Source of the DNA: Psychromonas algarum
GTDB lineage: Bacteria; Pseudomonadota; Gammaproteobacteria; Enterobacterales; Psychromonadaceae
DNA: 64,000 nt
Direction: 5' to 3'
Assembly (NCBI RefSeq): GCF_004376845.1
Contig: NZ_SNUW01000004.1
Location: 1-64,000, forward strand
This document shows positions 1 through 8,954 of this stretch, one piece after another. Under the pieces are notes generated by a model. That model saw only the letters and a program-made list of their open reading frames with translations, was not told where the DNA came from and did not search any database. A program made the position numbers and the translations under genes. The first letter of the stretch is position 1. Every line of letters begins with the position of its first letter.

Positions 1-62
1 AGGACTTTGATTTTTTTGAAATCACATCAACAATAAGTGCTCACACAGATTGTTTGATTAAA

Positions 63-75
63 TTGTTAAAGAGCG
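63..75 (-). promoter_or_regulatory. boxA antitermination element
   Basis: The minus strand reads CGCTCTTTAACAA, one base from the E. coli rrn boxA (TGCTCTTTAACAA). boxA recruits NusB/NusE so that RNA polymerase reads through the untranslated rRNA operon. Confidence 0.85.
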
Positions 76-96
76 TGCCTTTCGGCTAGGCGGCGT

Positions 97-124
97 ATAT
101 TACGCGCCTTTCGAACAATGTCAA
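97..124 (-). promoter_or_regulatory. rRNA promoter P2-like
   Basis: Minus-strand TTGACA (119-124) and TAATAT (97-102) are spaced by 16 bases, followed by a GC-rich discriminator. It lies about 137 bases downstream of the first promoter in the direction of transcription, as rrn P2 promoters do. Confidence 0.8.
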
Positions 125-233
125 CGTTTTAATTTAACTTAATTTCGAAGCGAACCTCGAAGCGTTAATACGTTGTGAATCATTCTCAAACTCGCTGGGT
201 AACTTGCGTTCCGTCCCGTGTCTGTGGATGCGC

Positions 234-261
234 ATTATAGGGATTGAGATCACATTGGCAA
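234..261 (-). promoter_or_regulatory. rRNA promoter P1-like
   Basis: On the minus strand a -35 box TTGCCA (256-261) and a perfect -10 box TATAAT (234-239) are separated by 16 bases, and a GC-rich discriminator follows, the combination typical of stringently controlled rRNA promoters. The bases upstream on the minus strand (about 262-300) are A/T-rich, consistent with an UP element. Confidence 0.8.
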
Positions 262-451
262 GCGTTTATTTATAATTAATTACTGTTTGCTCAAATAACA
301 AACAACATCACTTTTTCTTTCATTTATATGCTATTTTATTTTTCCTGTATTAATTCCATTTATCACTAGTATGTTTGATTGTGATTTAGGTAACATATAC
401 GGCTTTTCTGCTATTCAGTTTATTTTAGTAACAAGTGATGAGTGAGTTTTT

Positions 452-3367
452 ATGACATTTTCGTTAGGCCAGCGTTGGATTAGTGACGCGGAATCAGAAT
501 TAGGTTTAGGTACTATTGTGGCAATTGAGGGACGTATGCTTACGCTTCTATTTCCAGCTTCCGGTGAACAGCGCCTTTATTCTATACAAGAAGCTCCGGT
601 AACACGTGTTCGTTTTAATATAGGAGATGAAGTATTAAGCCATGACGACTGGACTTTGTTAGTTACTGATATCGAAGAAAATGACGATAATATCATTACT
701 TATATTGGTACACGCGTTGATACTGGTGAAGAAACTAAATTAAAAGAGACTTTCCTTAATAACTTTATTAAGTTTAATAAACCTCAAGATAAACTTTTTG
801 CAGGCCAAATTGATAAATTTGAGCGTTTTGTTTTACGCTATAAATCACTTGTGAATCAACACGAGCAACAACGATCTCATTTGCGTGGATTATTAGGTCC
901 ACGAGTAGATTTAATTCCTCATCAATTTTATATTGCAGAAGAAGTTGGACAGCGTCACGCACCACGTATTTTATTAGCAGATGAAGTTGGTCTTGGTAAG
1001 ACGATTGAAGCAGGTTTGATTATTCACCAACAATTAATCACAGGCCGAGCAAAGCGTGTACTAATTGTTTTACCTGAAAACCTACAACATCAATGGCTAG
1101 TCGAAATGCTACGTCGTTTTAATCTACACTTTAGTATTTTTGATGAATCTCGTTGTGAAGAAGCCTATTTAGATGCAGTTAATCCTTTTGATACAGAGCA
1201 ATTGGTTTTATGTAGTATCAATTTATTACGCAAACAAAAGCACTTAAAAAATGCCCTACTCGCGACTTGGGATTTATTGGTTGTTGATGAAGCTCATCAC
1301 CTTATTTGGGATAAAGAAAAACCAAGTGCTCAATATAACGCGATAGAAAAATTAGCAAACTCTGTTCCTGGTGTTTTATTATTAACAGCGACACCGGATC
1401 AACTTGGTCACGAAAGTCATTTCGCGCGTTTACGTTTGCTTGATCCAAATCGTTTTTATGATTACCAAACCTTTGTTAAAGAAGAGATGAGTTATAAACC
1501 TGTAGTTGATGCTGTAAATCAACTTTTAGATGGTCAGTTTTTATCAGACTCAGCTAAAAATAGTATTACTGAGTTATTGTCTGAACAAGATGTTGAACCG
1601 TTATTAAATGTTATTTCTGATATTACGGTTGATGAAAGTGAACAACAATCAGCACAACGAGAATTAATAAAAGGTTTGTTGGATAGACATGGAACAGGTC
1701 GCTTGCTGTTTAGAAACACTCGCTCTGCTATAAAAGGTTTTCCAAAGCGTTTATTAAAATCAATTGCACTTGAATTACCTGATCAATATAAAACGGCCAT
1801 CAAAGTTTCTAAAATGATGCCAGTAGGTGATCTTTCTGAACAAGCCTTTACAGCATTATATCCTGAACAAATTTATCAAGCATTTGAATCTGCAACCGAT
1901 AATTCGTGGTGTGCTTTTGATCCTCGTATTAGTTGGTTAATTGATTTAGTCCAACAAAATAAAAATGAAAAGATATTAATTATTGCAGCACAAGCACAAA
2001 CGGCACTCGCAATTGAAGAAGCATTACGAACACGAGAAGCAATCAAAGCTGCCGTATTCTATGAAGGTTTGTCGCTAATAGAACGTGATAAAGCTGCTGC
2101 GTACTTTGCGCAAGTTGAAGACGGCGCTCAAGTAATGGTCTGTTCTGAAATTGGTTCTGAAGGTCGTAACTTCCAATTTGCTCATCACTTAGTTTTGTTT
2201 GATCTACCTATTAATCCAGATTTATTAGAACAACGAATTGGTCGTTTAGATCGTATAGGTCAACGTTGTGATATACAAATCTACACGCCTTACTTAAAAG
2301 ATACTTCACAAGGTTTTTTACAAAAATGGTATGAACAAGGTTTATCTGCATTTACTCAAACAACCCCAACAGGGCAAACTGTTTATGAAGCCGTTAAAGA
2401 TGAACTCATTGAGTTGCTCGCAACGGGCAATAACGATCAACAACAGTTGGATAAATTAATACAACGAACAGCGAAATTAAATAACGAATTAAAAGCAGAT
2501 CTGGAGCAAGGCAGAGATAGGTTATTAGAAATCAACTCAAGTGGCGTATTACAAAACAGTAATCTATTAGATGACATTACAGAAGTGGATCAATTGCCAC
2601 ATTTTACAGGCTTTGCTTTACAAATGTTTGATGTGCTAGGTGTACAGCAAGAAGATAGCAGTGAACATTGCTTAATTTTAAAACCAACAGATCATATGCT
2701 GGCTTCCGAATACCCAGGTTTACCTGAAGATGGAATGACTGTTACATTTAATCGTAAAACAGCATTAAGTCGTGATGATGTACATTATCTTACTTGGGAA
2801 CATCCTTTAATAAGTAACGGAATGGATATTGTATTAAGCTCTGACACAGGGACAACTTGTGTAGCTATCTTAAAAAATAATTCACTGCCCGCTGCATCAA
2901 CTTTCTTAGAACTTATTTATGTAGTTGAAGCATTAAATACAGATAATGCACAATTAAGTCGATTTTTACCTACAACGCCTATTCGTTTGTTATTAGATAA
3001 AAACGCTAAAAACTTAGGTGAGAATGTTACATTTGATAGCTTTGATAGACAATTAACTCCAATTAATCGTCATATTAGCCGCAAAGTAGCCAATGCATCA
3101 CAAGCATTAATCCATCAATTAATTAAACAATCATTACCTACGGCACAATCGTTAATGGCTAATGTGATTGATGAAGCAAAACAAACAATGCAAGAGACGT
3201 TACAACAAGAAAGATCTCGCTTACTCGCTTTGAAAGCAGTTAATCCGAATATCCGTGAAGATGAAATTCAATTTTTACGTGATCAACAAACTAACTTTGA
3301 GCAAATATTAGATAATACACAGCTTAAATTAGACGCAATTCGATTTATTGTTTCAACTCATTCTTAA
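452..3367 (+). CDS. rapA: RNA polymerase-associated helicase RapA
   Basis: A Swi2/Snf2-type ATPase that binds RNA polymerase and helps recycle it after transcription. The 971-residue length is the family norm (E. coli about 968). The N-terminal Tudor-like region starts with the expected SLGQRWISDAESELGLG. Helicase motif I is DEVGLGKTIEAG near residue 177, the DEAH box is VVDEAHHL, and the C-terminal helicase half has LEQRIGRLDRIGQ. It is followed 66 bases later by rluA, the same order as in E. coli. No strong Shine-Dalgarno is visible before the ATG, but the N-terminus matches the family exactly. Identity is secure. Confidence 0.97.
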   Translation: MTFSLGQRWISDAESELGLGTIVAIEGRMLTLLFPASGEQRLYSIQEAPVTRVRFNIGDEVLSHDDWTLLVTDIEENDDNIITYIGTRVDTGEETKLKETFLNNFIKFNKPQDKLFAGQIDKFERFVLRYKSLVNQHEQQRSHLRGLLGPRVDLIPHQFYIAEEVGQRHAPRILLADEVGLGKTIEAGLIIHQQLITGRAKRVLIVLPENLQHQWLVEMLRRFNLHFSIFDESRCEEAYLDAVNPFDTEQLVLCSINLLRKQKHLKNALLATWDLLVVDEAHHLIWDKEKPSAQYNAIEKLANSVPGVLLLTATPDQLGHESHFARLRLLDPNRFYDYQTFVKEEMSYKPVVDAVNQLLDGQFLSDSAKNSITELLSEQDVEPLLNVISDITVDESEQQSAQRELIKGLLDRHGTGRLLFRNTRSAIKGFPKRLLKSIALELPDQYKTAIKVSKMMPVGDLSEQAFTALYPEQIYQAFESATDNSWCAFDPRISWLIDLVQQNKNEKILIIAAQAQTALAIEEALRTREAIKAAVFYEGLSLIERDKAAAYFAQVEDGAQVMVCSEIGSEGRNFQFAHHLVLFDLPINPDLLEQRIGRLDRIGQRCDIQIYTPYLKDTSQGFLQKWYEQGLSAFTQTTPTGQTVYEAVKDELIELLATGNNDQQQLDKLIQRTAKLNNELKADLEQGRDRLLEINSSGVLQNSNLLDDITEVDQLPHFTGFALQMFDVLGVQQEDSSEHCLILKPTDHMLASEYPGLPEDGMTVTFNRKTALSRDDVHYLTWEHPLISNGMDIVLSSDTGTTCVAILKNNSLPAASTFLELIYVVEALNTDNAQLSRFLPTTPIRLLLDKNAKNLGENVTFDSFDRQLTPINRHISRKVANASQALIHQLIKQSLPTAQSLMANVIDEAKQTMQETLQQERSRLLALKAVNPNIREDEIQFLRDQQTNFEQILDNTQLKLDAIRFIVSTHS

Positions 3368-3373
3368 CTTGCT

Positions 3374-3403
3374 TGGCTATCAGTTTTCATTAATTGATAG
3401 CCA
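3374..3403 (+). terminator. hairpin between rapA and rluA
   Basis: A perfect 9-bp stem TGGCTATCA / TGATAGCCA lies just after the rapA stop. Only a weak T-rich stretch follows, so it may be an mRNA-stabilising or partial terminator rather than a full stop. Confidence 0.5.
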
Positions 3404-3433
3404 CTTATTTTAATCCCTATAGCAGAGATAAAC

Positions 3434-4096
3434 ATGCCAAATTTTGTTTATAACCCTCCGATGCAGCCTTATTTAGATATTATTTATCAGGATCAAGATA
3501 TCGTAGTATTAAATAAGCCTTCAGGATTATTAAGTGTCCCAGGTAGAGATGCGTGGCATAAAGATAGCTTAGCATTGCGTGTTATGCGTGTATGGCCAAA
3601 TGCTTGTGTTGTTCATCGTTTAGATATGGCAACGTCAGGTATCATTATTTTAGCTTTACGAAAATCAGCACAAAGTCATATGGGACGACAGTTCCAGCAA
3701 AAAGTAATTGATAAAACCTACTTTGCTAGAGTTGAAGGCATTATTAAACAAGGTTCTGGACTGATTGATTTACCATTACGTTGTGACTGGGAAAATAGAC
3801 CCCGTCAAATTGTCGATTTTGAACAAGGTAAAAGCTCACAAACAGAATGGGAAGTAGTCAAAAGAGAAAAACAAACCACTTTAGTTAAATTGACTCCCCT
3901 TACTGGTCGCACTCATCAATTACGTGTACATATGCAACAACTTGGGCATCCAATTGTTGGTGATGAGTTTTATGCAACGGAGTTTGGAAAAAGGATCTCA
4001 CCTGAAAGGTTAGCTTTACACGCAGGAAATATTACACTGACACACCCATCTACAGAGCAACGTATCTCTTTCGAATGTTCAGCACCTTTTTTGTAA
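3434..4096 (+). CDS. rluA: dual-specificity pseudouridine synthase RluA
   Basis: Isomerises uridine to pseudouridine at position 746 of 23S rRNA and position 32 of several tRNAs in E. coli. The signature HRLDMATSGIIILALRK carries the catalytic aspartate at residue 64, the same number as in E. coli RluA. The C-terminal GRTHQLRVHM motif of the family is present. At 220 residues with no S4 domain, this is RluA itself rather than RluC or RluD. It lies downstream of rapA, an arrangement conserved in many gammaproteobacteria. Confidence 0.95.
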   Translation: MPNFVYNPPMQPYLDIIYQDQDIVVLNKPSGLLSVPGRDAWHKDSLALRVMRVWPNACVVHRLDMATSGIIILALRKSAQSHMGRQFQQKVIDKTYFARVEGIIKQGSGLIDLPLRCDWENRPRQIVDFEQGKSSQTEWEVVKREKQTTLVKLTPLTGRTHQLRVHMQQLGHPIVGDEFYATEFGKRISPERLALHAGNITLTHPSTEQRISFECSAPFL

Positions 4097-4178
4097 AATT
4101 AACAAAAAACCATCAACGAAAGAACATAATAAGTCATTTATTAACACGTTGTTAACAAACAACACTTTCTTAGTCTCA

Positions 4179-4206
4179 ATGGTTATATCAAGTAACCATA
4201 TTTTTT
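4179..4206 (+). terminator. rho-independent terminator after rluA
   Basis: Stem ATGGTTA / TAACCAT with a 7-base loop followed by ATTTTTTAT. It closes the rapA-rluA unit. The rest of the 306-base gap up to pntA (4207-4402) shows no feature I can name beyond A/T-rich sequence. Confidence 0.75.
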
Positions 4207-4402
4207 ATAAAAACGGCTTAAAGCTCTTGAAAAAAGTAGCCTAAGTCACATTTTTTTACTAAGCTTCACCACTATGAAATTTGTTGTAAAAAAACAACAA
4301 TCTATGAAAGGTGTAAATGATCTAGATCTAACCACTTTTCCCAAATTAAACGTAAAATTTACTTCTATAAATTCTATAACAACAAGCGATCATGGACTTA
4401 CT

Positions 4403-5947
4403 ATGCAGATAGGTATACCTAGAGAGATCCAAGAAAATGAAAACCGTGTAGCCGCGACACCAAATACTGTCGAGTTACTGATTAAACAAGGTTTTACTTT
4501 TCTTGTAGAGAAAAACGCGGGAACAGCAGCTAGCTTTTCTGATTTAACTTACCAAGATGCAGGTGCTGAAATCAGCACAGATGCAGCAACGGTTTTACAA
4601 TCGGATATTATTTTTAAAGTAAATGCGCCAACCCAAGCTGAAATTGAATTAATCAAAGAAGGCGCAACCTTAGTTAGTTTTATTTGGCCAGCACAAAATC
4701 CAGAGTTACTAAAACAACTAGAAGCTAAAAAAATTAGCGTTATTGCGATGGACAGTGTTCCTCGTACTTCTCGAGCTCAAGCATTAGATGCATTAAGCTC
4801 AATGGCAAACATTGCAGGTTACCGAGCAGTGATTGAAGCAGCTAATCAATTTGGTCGTTTCTTTACAGGTCAAATTACAGCAGCAGGTAAAGTGCCACCG
4901 GCTAAAGTACTAATCGTAGGTGCTGGTGTTGCAGGTCTTGCTGCATTAGGCGCTGCAGGTAGTTTAGGTGCGATTGTACGCGCATTTGATACACGTCCAG
5001 AAGTAAAAGAACAAATTGAAAGTATGGGCGCTGAGTTTCTTGAAGTAAATTATACAGAAGAAGAAACTGAAGTAAGTGCAACTGGCTACGCTAAAACCAT
5101 GAGTGAAGGCTACCAACAAGCACAAGCTGAAATGATGGCAGAACAAGCTAAAGATGTTGATATCATCATTACAACTGCACTTATTCCAGGTAAACCAGCT
5201 CCTAAAATCATCTCTGAAGCAATGATTGCATCAATGAAATCAGGCAGTGTGATTGTTGATTTAGCAGCAGCGGCTGGCGGTAATGCGGCATTAACAGTTA
5301 AAGATGAAATATTTGAAACTGAAAATGGTGTAAAAATAATTGGTTACACTGATTTACCAAGTCGTTTACCAACTCAATCAAGTCAACTATATGCAACAAA
5401 CTTAGTTAACTTAATGAAGCTACTTTGTAAAAACAAAGATGGCCAAATCGATATCGACTTTGAAGATGAAGTTATTCGAGGAGCAACGGTAGTTAAAGAA
5501 GGTGAAATTTCTTGGCCACCACCAGCAATTAGCGTGAGTGCAGCTCCTTCTGCAAAAGTAGAAGAAAAAGCGCCTGTTGTTGTTGAAGAAAAAGCACCAA
5601 ACAAATGGATCAAGCCTGTTGGTGCAATTGTTGCTGCGGGTTTATTTGCTTGGGTTGCAAGCGTTGCTCCTACTGAGTTTTTATCTCACTTCACTGTATT
5701 TACATTAGCTTGTATTGTCGGTTATGGCGTTGTTTGGAATGTTGCTCATTCTCTTCACACTCCTCTTATGAGTGTTACCAATGCAATCAGTAGTATTATT
5801 TTAGTCGGAGCCCTACTACAAGTAGGCAGTGAATACTGGTATGTCAATGCACTTGCCCTGCTTGCAGTACTGATCGCAACCATCAACATCGTGGGCGGTT
5901 TCACCGTGACACACCGTATGTTGAAAATGTTCCAGAAGGATAAATAA
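4403..5947 (+). CDS. pntA: NAD(P) transhydrogenase subunit alpha
   Basis: With PntB it forms the inner-membrane proton-translocating transhydrogenase that reduces NADP+ with NADH at the expense of proton-motive force. From this ATG the protein is 514 residues and begins [10 protein letters not shown], as the family does. The open frame extends upstream to 4274, but those 43 residues have no counterpart in the family. The NAD(H)-binding domain includes [22 protein letters not shown]. After a proline/alanine/glutamate-rich linker, the last ~100 residues are hydrophobic membrane segments. pntB starts three bases after the stop, so the two are co-translated. Confidence 0.96.
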   Translation: MQIGIPREIQENENRVAATPNTVELLIKQGFTFLVEKNAGTAASFSDLTYQDAGAEISTDAATVLQSDIIFKVNAPTQAEIELIKEGATLVSFIWPAQNPELLKQLEAKKISVIAMDSVPRTSRAQALDALSSMANIAGYRAVIEAANQFGRFFTGQITAAGKVPPAKVLIVGAGVAGLAALGAAGSLGAIVRAFDTRPEVKEQIESMGAEFLEVNYTEEETEVSATGYAKTMSEGYQQAQAEMMAEQAKDVDIIITTALIPGKPAPKIISEAMIASMKSGSVIVDLAAAAGGNAALTVKDEIFETENGVKIIGYTDLPSRLPTQSSQLYATNLVNLMKLLCKNKDGQIDIDFEDEVIRGATVVKEGEISWPPPAISVSAAPSAKVEEKAPVVVEEKAPNKWIKPVGAIVAAGLFAWVASVAPTEFLSHFTVFTLACIVGYGVVWNVAHSLHTPLMSVTNAISSIILVGALLQVGSEYWYVNALALLAVLIATINIVGGFTVTHRMLKMFQKDK

Positions 5948-5949
5948 TT

Positions 5950-7341
5950 ATGTCAGAAGGCTTAATCACAGCTGCTTATATCATTGCAGCAATCTTGTTC
6001 ATTGCTAGCTTGAATGGTCTAAGTAGCCAGGAAAGCGCTAAAAGCGGGAACATCTTTGGCATCATCGGTATGAGCATTGCTATCATTGCAACAATTGGAG
6101 CAATGGTAAACAAGGGTGATGCAGGATCATGGAGCTATGTATTAGTTGGTGTTCTAATGATTATCGGTGCCGGTATTGGTACTCGTCTTGCGTTAAAAGT
6201 TGAAATGACATCAATGCCAGAATTGATCGCTATTCTTCACAGTTTTGTGGGTTTATCGGCAACTGTTATTGGTTTCAATTCATTTTTTGACCACGAAGTA
6301 TTAATGGGTGCGGCAAAAACAATCCATGATGTAGAAGTCTTTTTAGGTATCTTCATCGGTGCGGTTACTTTTACAGGTTCAATCGTAGCATACGGTAAAC
6401 TAAGCGGAAAAATAAACAGTAAACCATTAAACCTTCCAGGTAAAAATTGGTTAAATATCGCAGTAGTAGTGGCATCTGTTTTATTATTAATAAGCTTCAT
6501 CAACGGCACAATGGGCGGGTTTGAATTATTAATCATGCTTATTATTGCGCTTGCATTCGGTTGGCACTTAGTTGCTTCAATCGGTGGTGCAGATATGCCA
6601 GTGGTTGTATCAATGCTTAACTCATATTCTGGTTGGGCTGCAGCTGCGACTGGTTTCATGCTAGCAAACGATTTATTAATTATCGTTGGTGCATTGGTAG
6701 GTTCAAGTGGTGCGATTCTTTCTTACATTATGTGTAAAGCAATGAACCGTTCATTTGTAAGCGTTATTCTTGGTGGCTTTGGTAACGAAGACACAGCATC
6801 TGCTGGTGACCAAGAATATGGAGAGCACACAGAAACAAGCGCTCAAGAAGTTGCAGAGTCATTAAAAGCAGCTAAGAATATTGTTATCGTACCTGGTTAC
6901 GGTATGGCTGTTGCACAAGCACAATATCCAGTTGCAGAGATTACAAAACGTTTACGTGCTAAAGGTAAAAACGTACGTTTTGGTATTCACCCTGTTGCAG
7001 GACGTTTGCCTGGACATATGAACGTATTGCTAGCTGAAGCAAAAGTACCATACGATATCGTATTAGAAATGGATGAAATCAATGAAGATTTCCCTGATAC
7101 TGATGTGGTATTAGTTATTGGTGCAAATGATACAGTTAATCCAGCAGCTAATGAGCCAGGCACACCTATTTCAGGTATGCCGGTACTTAGTGTTTGGGAA
7201 GCTGAAAAAGTAGTTGTATTTAAACGTTCAATGGGGGCAGGTTACGCTGGCGTACAAAACCCATTATTCTTTAAAGAGAACTCAGACATGTTATTAGGTG
7301 ATGCTAAAGCATCGGTTGACGCGATTTTAACTAACCTTTAA
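5950..7341 (+). CDS. pntB: NAD(P) transhydrogenase subunit beta
   Basis: Membrane and NADP(H)-binding half of the transhydrogenase. It has 463 residues (E. coli 462). The N-terminal ~260 residues are a run of hydrophobic helices forming the proton channel. The C-terminal domain has the NADP-site sequence [17 protein letters not shown], the loop [20 protein letters not shown] and [12 protein letters not shown]. It follows pntA after two bases and ends just before a strong terminator, making a clean two-gene operon. Confidence 0.97.
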   Translation: MSEGLITAAYIIAAILFIASLNGLSSQESAKSGNIFGIIGMSIAIIATIGAMVNKGDAGSWSYVLVGVLMIIGAGIGTRLALKVEMTSMPELIAILHSFVGLSATVIGFNSFFDHEVLMGAAKTIHDVEVFLGIFIGAVTFTGSIVAYGKLSGKINSKPLNLPGKNWLNIAVVVASVLLLISFINGTMGGFELLIMLIIALAFGWHLVASIGGADMPVVVSMLNSYSGWAAAATGFMLANDLLIIVGALVGSSGAILSYIMCKAMNRSFVSVILGGFGNEDTASAGDQEYGEHTETSAQEVAESLKAAKNIVIVPGYGMAVAQAQYPVAEITKRLRAKGKNVRFGIHPVAGRLPGHMNVLLAEAKVPYDIVLEMDEINEDFPDTDVVLVIGANDTVNPAANEPGTPISGMPVLSVWEAEKVVVFKRSMGAGYAGVQNPLFFKENSDMLLGDAKASVDAILTNL

Positions 7342-7360
7342 TCGTTTCTATTTACCTATT

Positions 7361-7400
7361 AAAAATCCGGAACAATGGCTAAATTGTTCCGGATTTTTTG
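7361..7400 (+). terminator. terminator of pntAB
   Basis: A long perfect inverted repeat (7361-7376 against 7383-7398) with core ATCCGGAACAAT / ATTGTTCCGGAT, flanked by A-run and T-run. It can stop transcription both from pntB and from the leftward regulator gene at 7439. Confidence 0.9.
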
Positions 7401-7438
7401 TTTTGATAATCTATTTACATCAACTTATCTATAATGAT

Positions 7439-8206
7439 TCATACTAAATAAACCTGAACATTATTCGCAATCAACAGCTCAACGATTTTAGGATCTGCCC
7501 TCTTTCCTGTAATAACAATATCTATTTTATCTAGAGAAAATAAAGAAACACCTCCAAAAAAACCTAACTTGCAAGACTCTAAAATCACCATGACTTTATC
7601 TGCATATTCCAACATTTTCTTTTCTTCAACAAAAGTAAGCACAGCTGATTTTGTTAAACCAGATTCCGTTAAACCATCCCCCCCAACAATTAAAAACCGT
7701 CCTTGATAAGATATATGTGTTTCTGGTGAAACCAGCATATTTTGGCTTTTACTATATTGCCCACCTAACACGACTAAGTGTGGGTAATTTTGTGTAATGA
7801 GATAAGTTAATAAAGGTAAGTAATTTGAAAATACATAGATGTTACTATCAATTAAGTATTTCCCCATTAAAAAGGGAATAGCGCCCTCGCCTACAAAAAT
7901 ATTATCTCGAGGTTGGCATAACTCAACTGCTTTTTTTGCAATTAAGTCAGCTTCTTCATAATCATGGTAATCTGAAATATTAGGATAAAAACCAATCATG
8001 CCCGGAGATTTGTCAACAATCGGTGACAATATTTTTTCAGCTCCATTACGTATTTTTTTAATTTTTCCTTCTGCATCTAAATCAATAATGTCCCGTCTTA
8101 CTGTTGCAGGCGAACATTCTGCAACTTCAGTTAATTCCTGAACACTAGCAAATGAATGTTCTTGTAAATACATTATAATTTTATGCTGGCGAGCTTTTGC
8201 CGTCAT
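7439..8206 (-). CDS. DeoR-family transcriptional regulator
   Basis: A 255-residue sugar-responsive repressor. The N-terminal winged helix-turn-helix includes VAECSPATVRRDIIDLDAEG (about residues 27-46), matching the DeoR signature. The C-terminal part is the DeoR sensor domain, which in this family binds a phosphorylated sugar intermediate. The gene is divergent from the PTS operon at 8450, and the 243-base gap between them holds palindromes that may be its operators. It is therefore most likely the local repressor, with a sugar phosphate from the pathway as inducer. The exact ligand cannot be read from the sequence. Confidence 0.9.
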   Translation of the reverse strand: MTAKARQHKIIMYLQEHSFASVQELTEVAECSPATVRRDIIDLDAEGKIKKIRNGAEKILSPIVDKSPGMIGFYPNISDYHDYEEADLIAKKAVELCQPRDNIFVGEGAIPFLMGKYLIDSNIYVFSNYLPLLTYLITQNYPHLVVLGGQYSKSQNMLVSPETHISYQGRFLIVGGDGLTESGLTKSAVLTFVEEKKMLEYADKVMVILESCKLGFFGGVSLFSLDKIDIVITGKRADPKIVELLIANNVQVYLV

Positions 8207-8269
8207 TTTAAAACCTCATCATAAAAATAAGCCATTTTGATTATAGTTGATTAGTGTTTTTAAGATATC

Positions 8270-8283
8270 GTGTGATTTCACAC
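8270..8283. promoter_or_regulatory. palindrome in DeoR/PTS divergent region
   Basis: GTGTGATTTCACAC, with 6-bp arms around TT. It resembles a CRP site, but the spacing between half sites is 2 rather than 6, so CRP binding is doubtful. It could be an operator for the adjacent DeoR-type regulator. Confidence 0.35.
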
Positions 8284-8365
8284 ATTTATGACTTATTTTG
8301 ATTACATTTGACCAATAATGACAAATAAAAAACATTATTAATCATTGAATAAAAATAACTCATCA

Positions 8366-8377
8366 TTTGACGTCAAA
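8366..8377. promoter_or_regulatory. candidate DeoR operator 1
   Basis: Perfect 12-base palindrome TTTGACGTCAAA upstream of the PTS operon. Together with the similar element 11 bases downstream it suggests a TTTGA-type half site bound by the divergently encoded regulator. No experimental or comparative support is available here. Confidence 0.45.
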
Positions 8378-8388
8378 CTAAACATCTA

Positions 8389-8408
8389 CTTTTGACTAAC
8401 TTCAAAAG
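8389..8408. promoter_or_regulatory. candidate DeoR operator 2
   Basis: Inverted repeat CTTTTGA / TCAAAAG with a 6-base spacer, sharing the TTTGA half site with the palindrome at 8366. It lies about 42 bases before the first PTS gene, a position where bound repressor would block transcription. Confidence 0.45.
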
Positions 8409-8449
8409 CTTCATATACTTTATTTTATCTTTGAGTAGAGGTAAAAATA

Positions 8450-8944
8450 ATGACGGAAAACCTGATCACAATTGAAACCATGATGTTGGACTTACCTTCT
8501 GATAGTAAAGCGGATGCATTACACAAAATTTGTGGGCATCTATTTCTACTTAGAAAAAGCCAAGATCCAAGTGCTCTTTATAATGACATCATGAAACGAG
8601 AAGAGATGGTCAGTACATTTGCAGGGCAACAAATAGCAATACCTCACGTAATTACCGACTACATATCTAGCCCAACACTGTGCTTTGTTCGTATCAATAA
8701 TAAAGATTTCACTTGGAGCGATAACGATCAAAGTGTACGTATTATTTTTCTACTTTGTGTACCTACAGAAGTTAATTTACAACAATTAAGAGAATCACAG
8801 TCATATATTTTTTCTTCTATTGCTCAGTTAATGGGTAATACAAAAATGATTGATCTATGGCTCAACTCAAATAAAGCAGAAGACATACTAGATAGTTTGA
8901 AAACTGCCTTTGAATCAAATTTACACTCAACAATAAAATATTAG
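8450..8944 (+). CDS. free-standing mannitol-type PTS EIIA
   Basis: A 164-residue phosphocarrier of the EIIA-Mtl/Fru fold. It takes phosphate from HPr and hands it to an EIIB domain. The phosphorylated histidine is H66 in QQIAIPHVITD, within the family motif, preceded by REEMVSTFAG. The usual glycine after the histidine is valine here. The Shine-Dalgarno GAGGT lies 8 bases before the ATG. It is the first gene of the operon, ten bases before the EIICB permease, its probable partner. A second EIIA domain is found at the start of the fusion protein at 10492, so the operon has two EIIA units. Confidence 0.88.
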   Translation: MTENLITIETMMLDLPSDSKADALHKICGHLFLLRKSQDPSALYNDIMKREEMVSTFAGQQIAIPHVITDYISSPTLCFVRINNKDFTWSDNDQSVRIIFLLCVPTEVNLQQLRESQSYIFSSIAQLMGNTKMIDLWLNSNKAEDILDSLKTAFESNLHSTIKY

Positions 8945-8954
8945 GAGCAAGGAT

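Larger units (their letters stand above)
1..300 (-). promoter_or_regulatory. rRNA operon leader and promoter region
   Basis: Read on the minus strand, this stretch has the order expected upstream of a 16S rRNA gene: two tandem strong promoters (near 234-261 and 97-124), then a boxA antiterminator element (63-75) and the conserved sequence that follows boxA in enteric and Vibrio rrn leaders. The 16S gene itself would start left of base 1 and is not in the window. The leader match rests on recognising the boxA neighbourhood and could in principle be a 16S-23S spacer, but the presence of two rRNA-type promoters argues for the 5' leader. Confidence 0.85.

Noticed and set aside
380-395. CRP-like site TGTGA-N6-TAACA upstream of rapA
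   Set aside because: One half site deviates from TCACA and no clear promoter is placed correctly relative to it. Not strong enough to list.
4274-4402. N-terminal extension of pntA
   Set aside because: 43 codons with two ATGs but no similarity to the family start, and the region is A/T-rich with a small inverted repeat. I used the ATG at 4403.
6237-6659. 140-codon minus-strand ORF inside pntB
   Set aside because: It is the antisense shadow of a hydrophobic coding region and has no motif or ribosome binding site.
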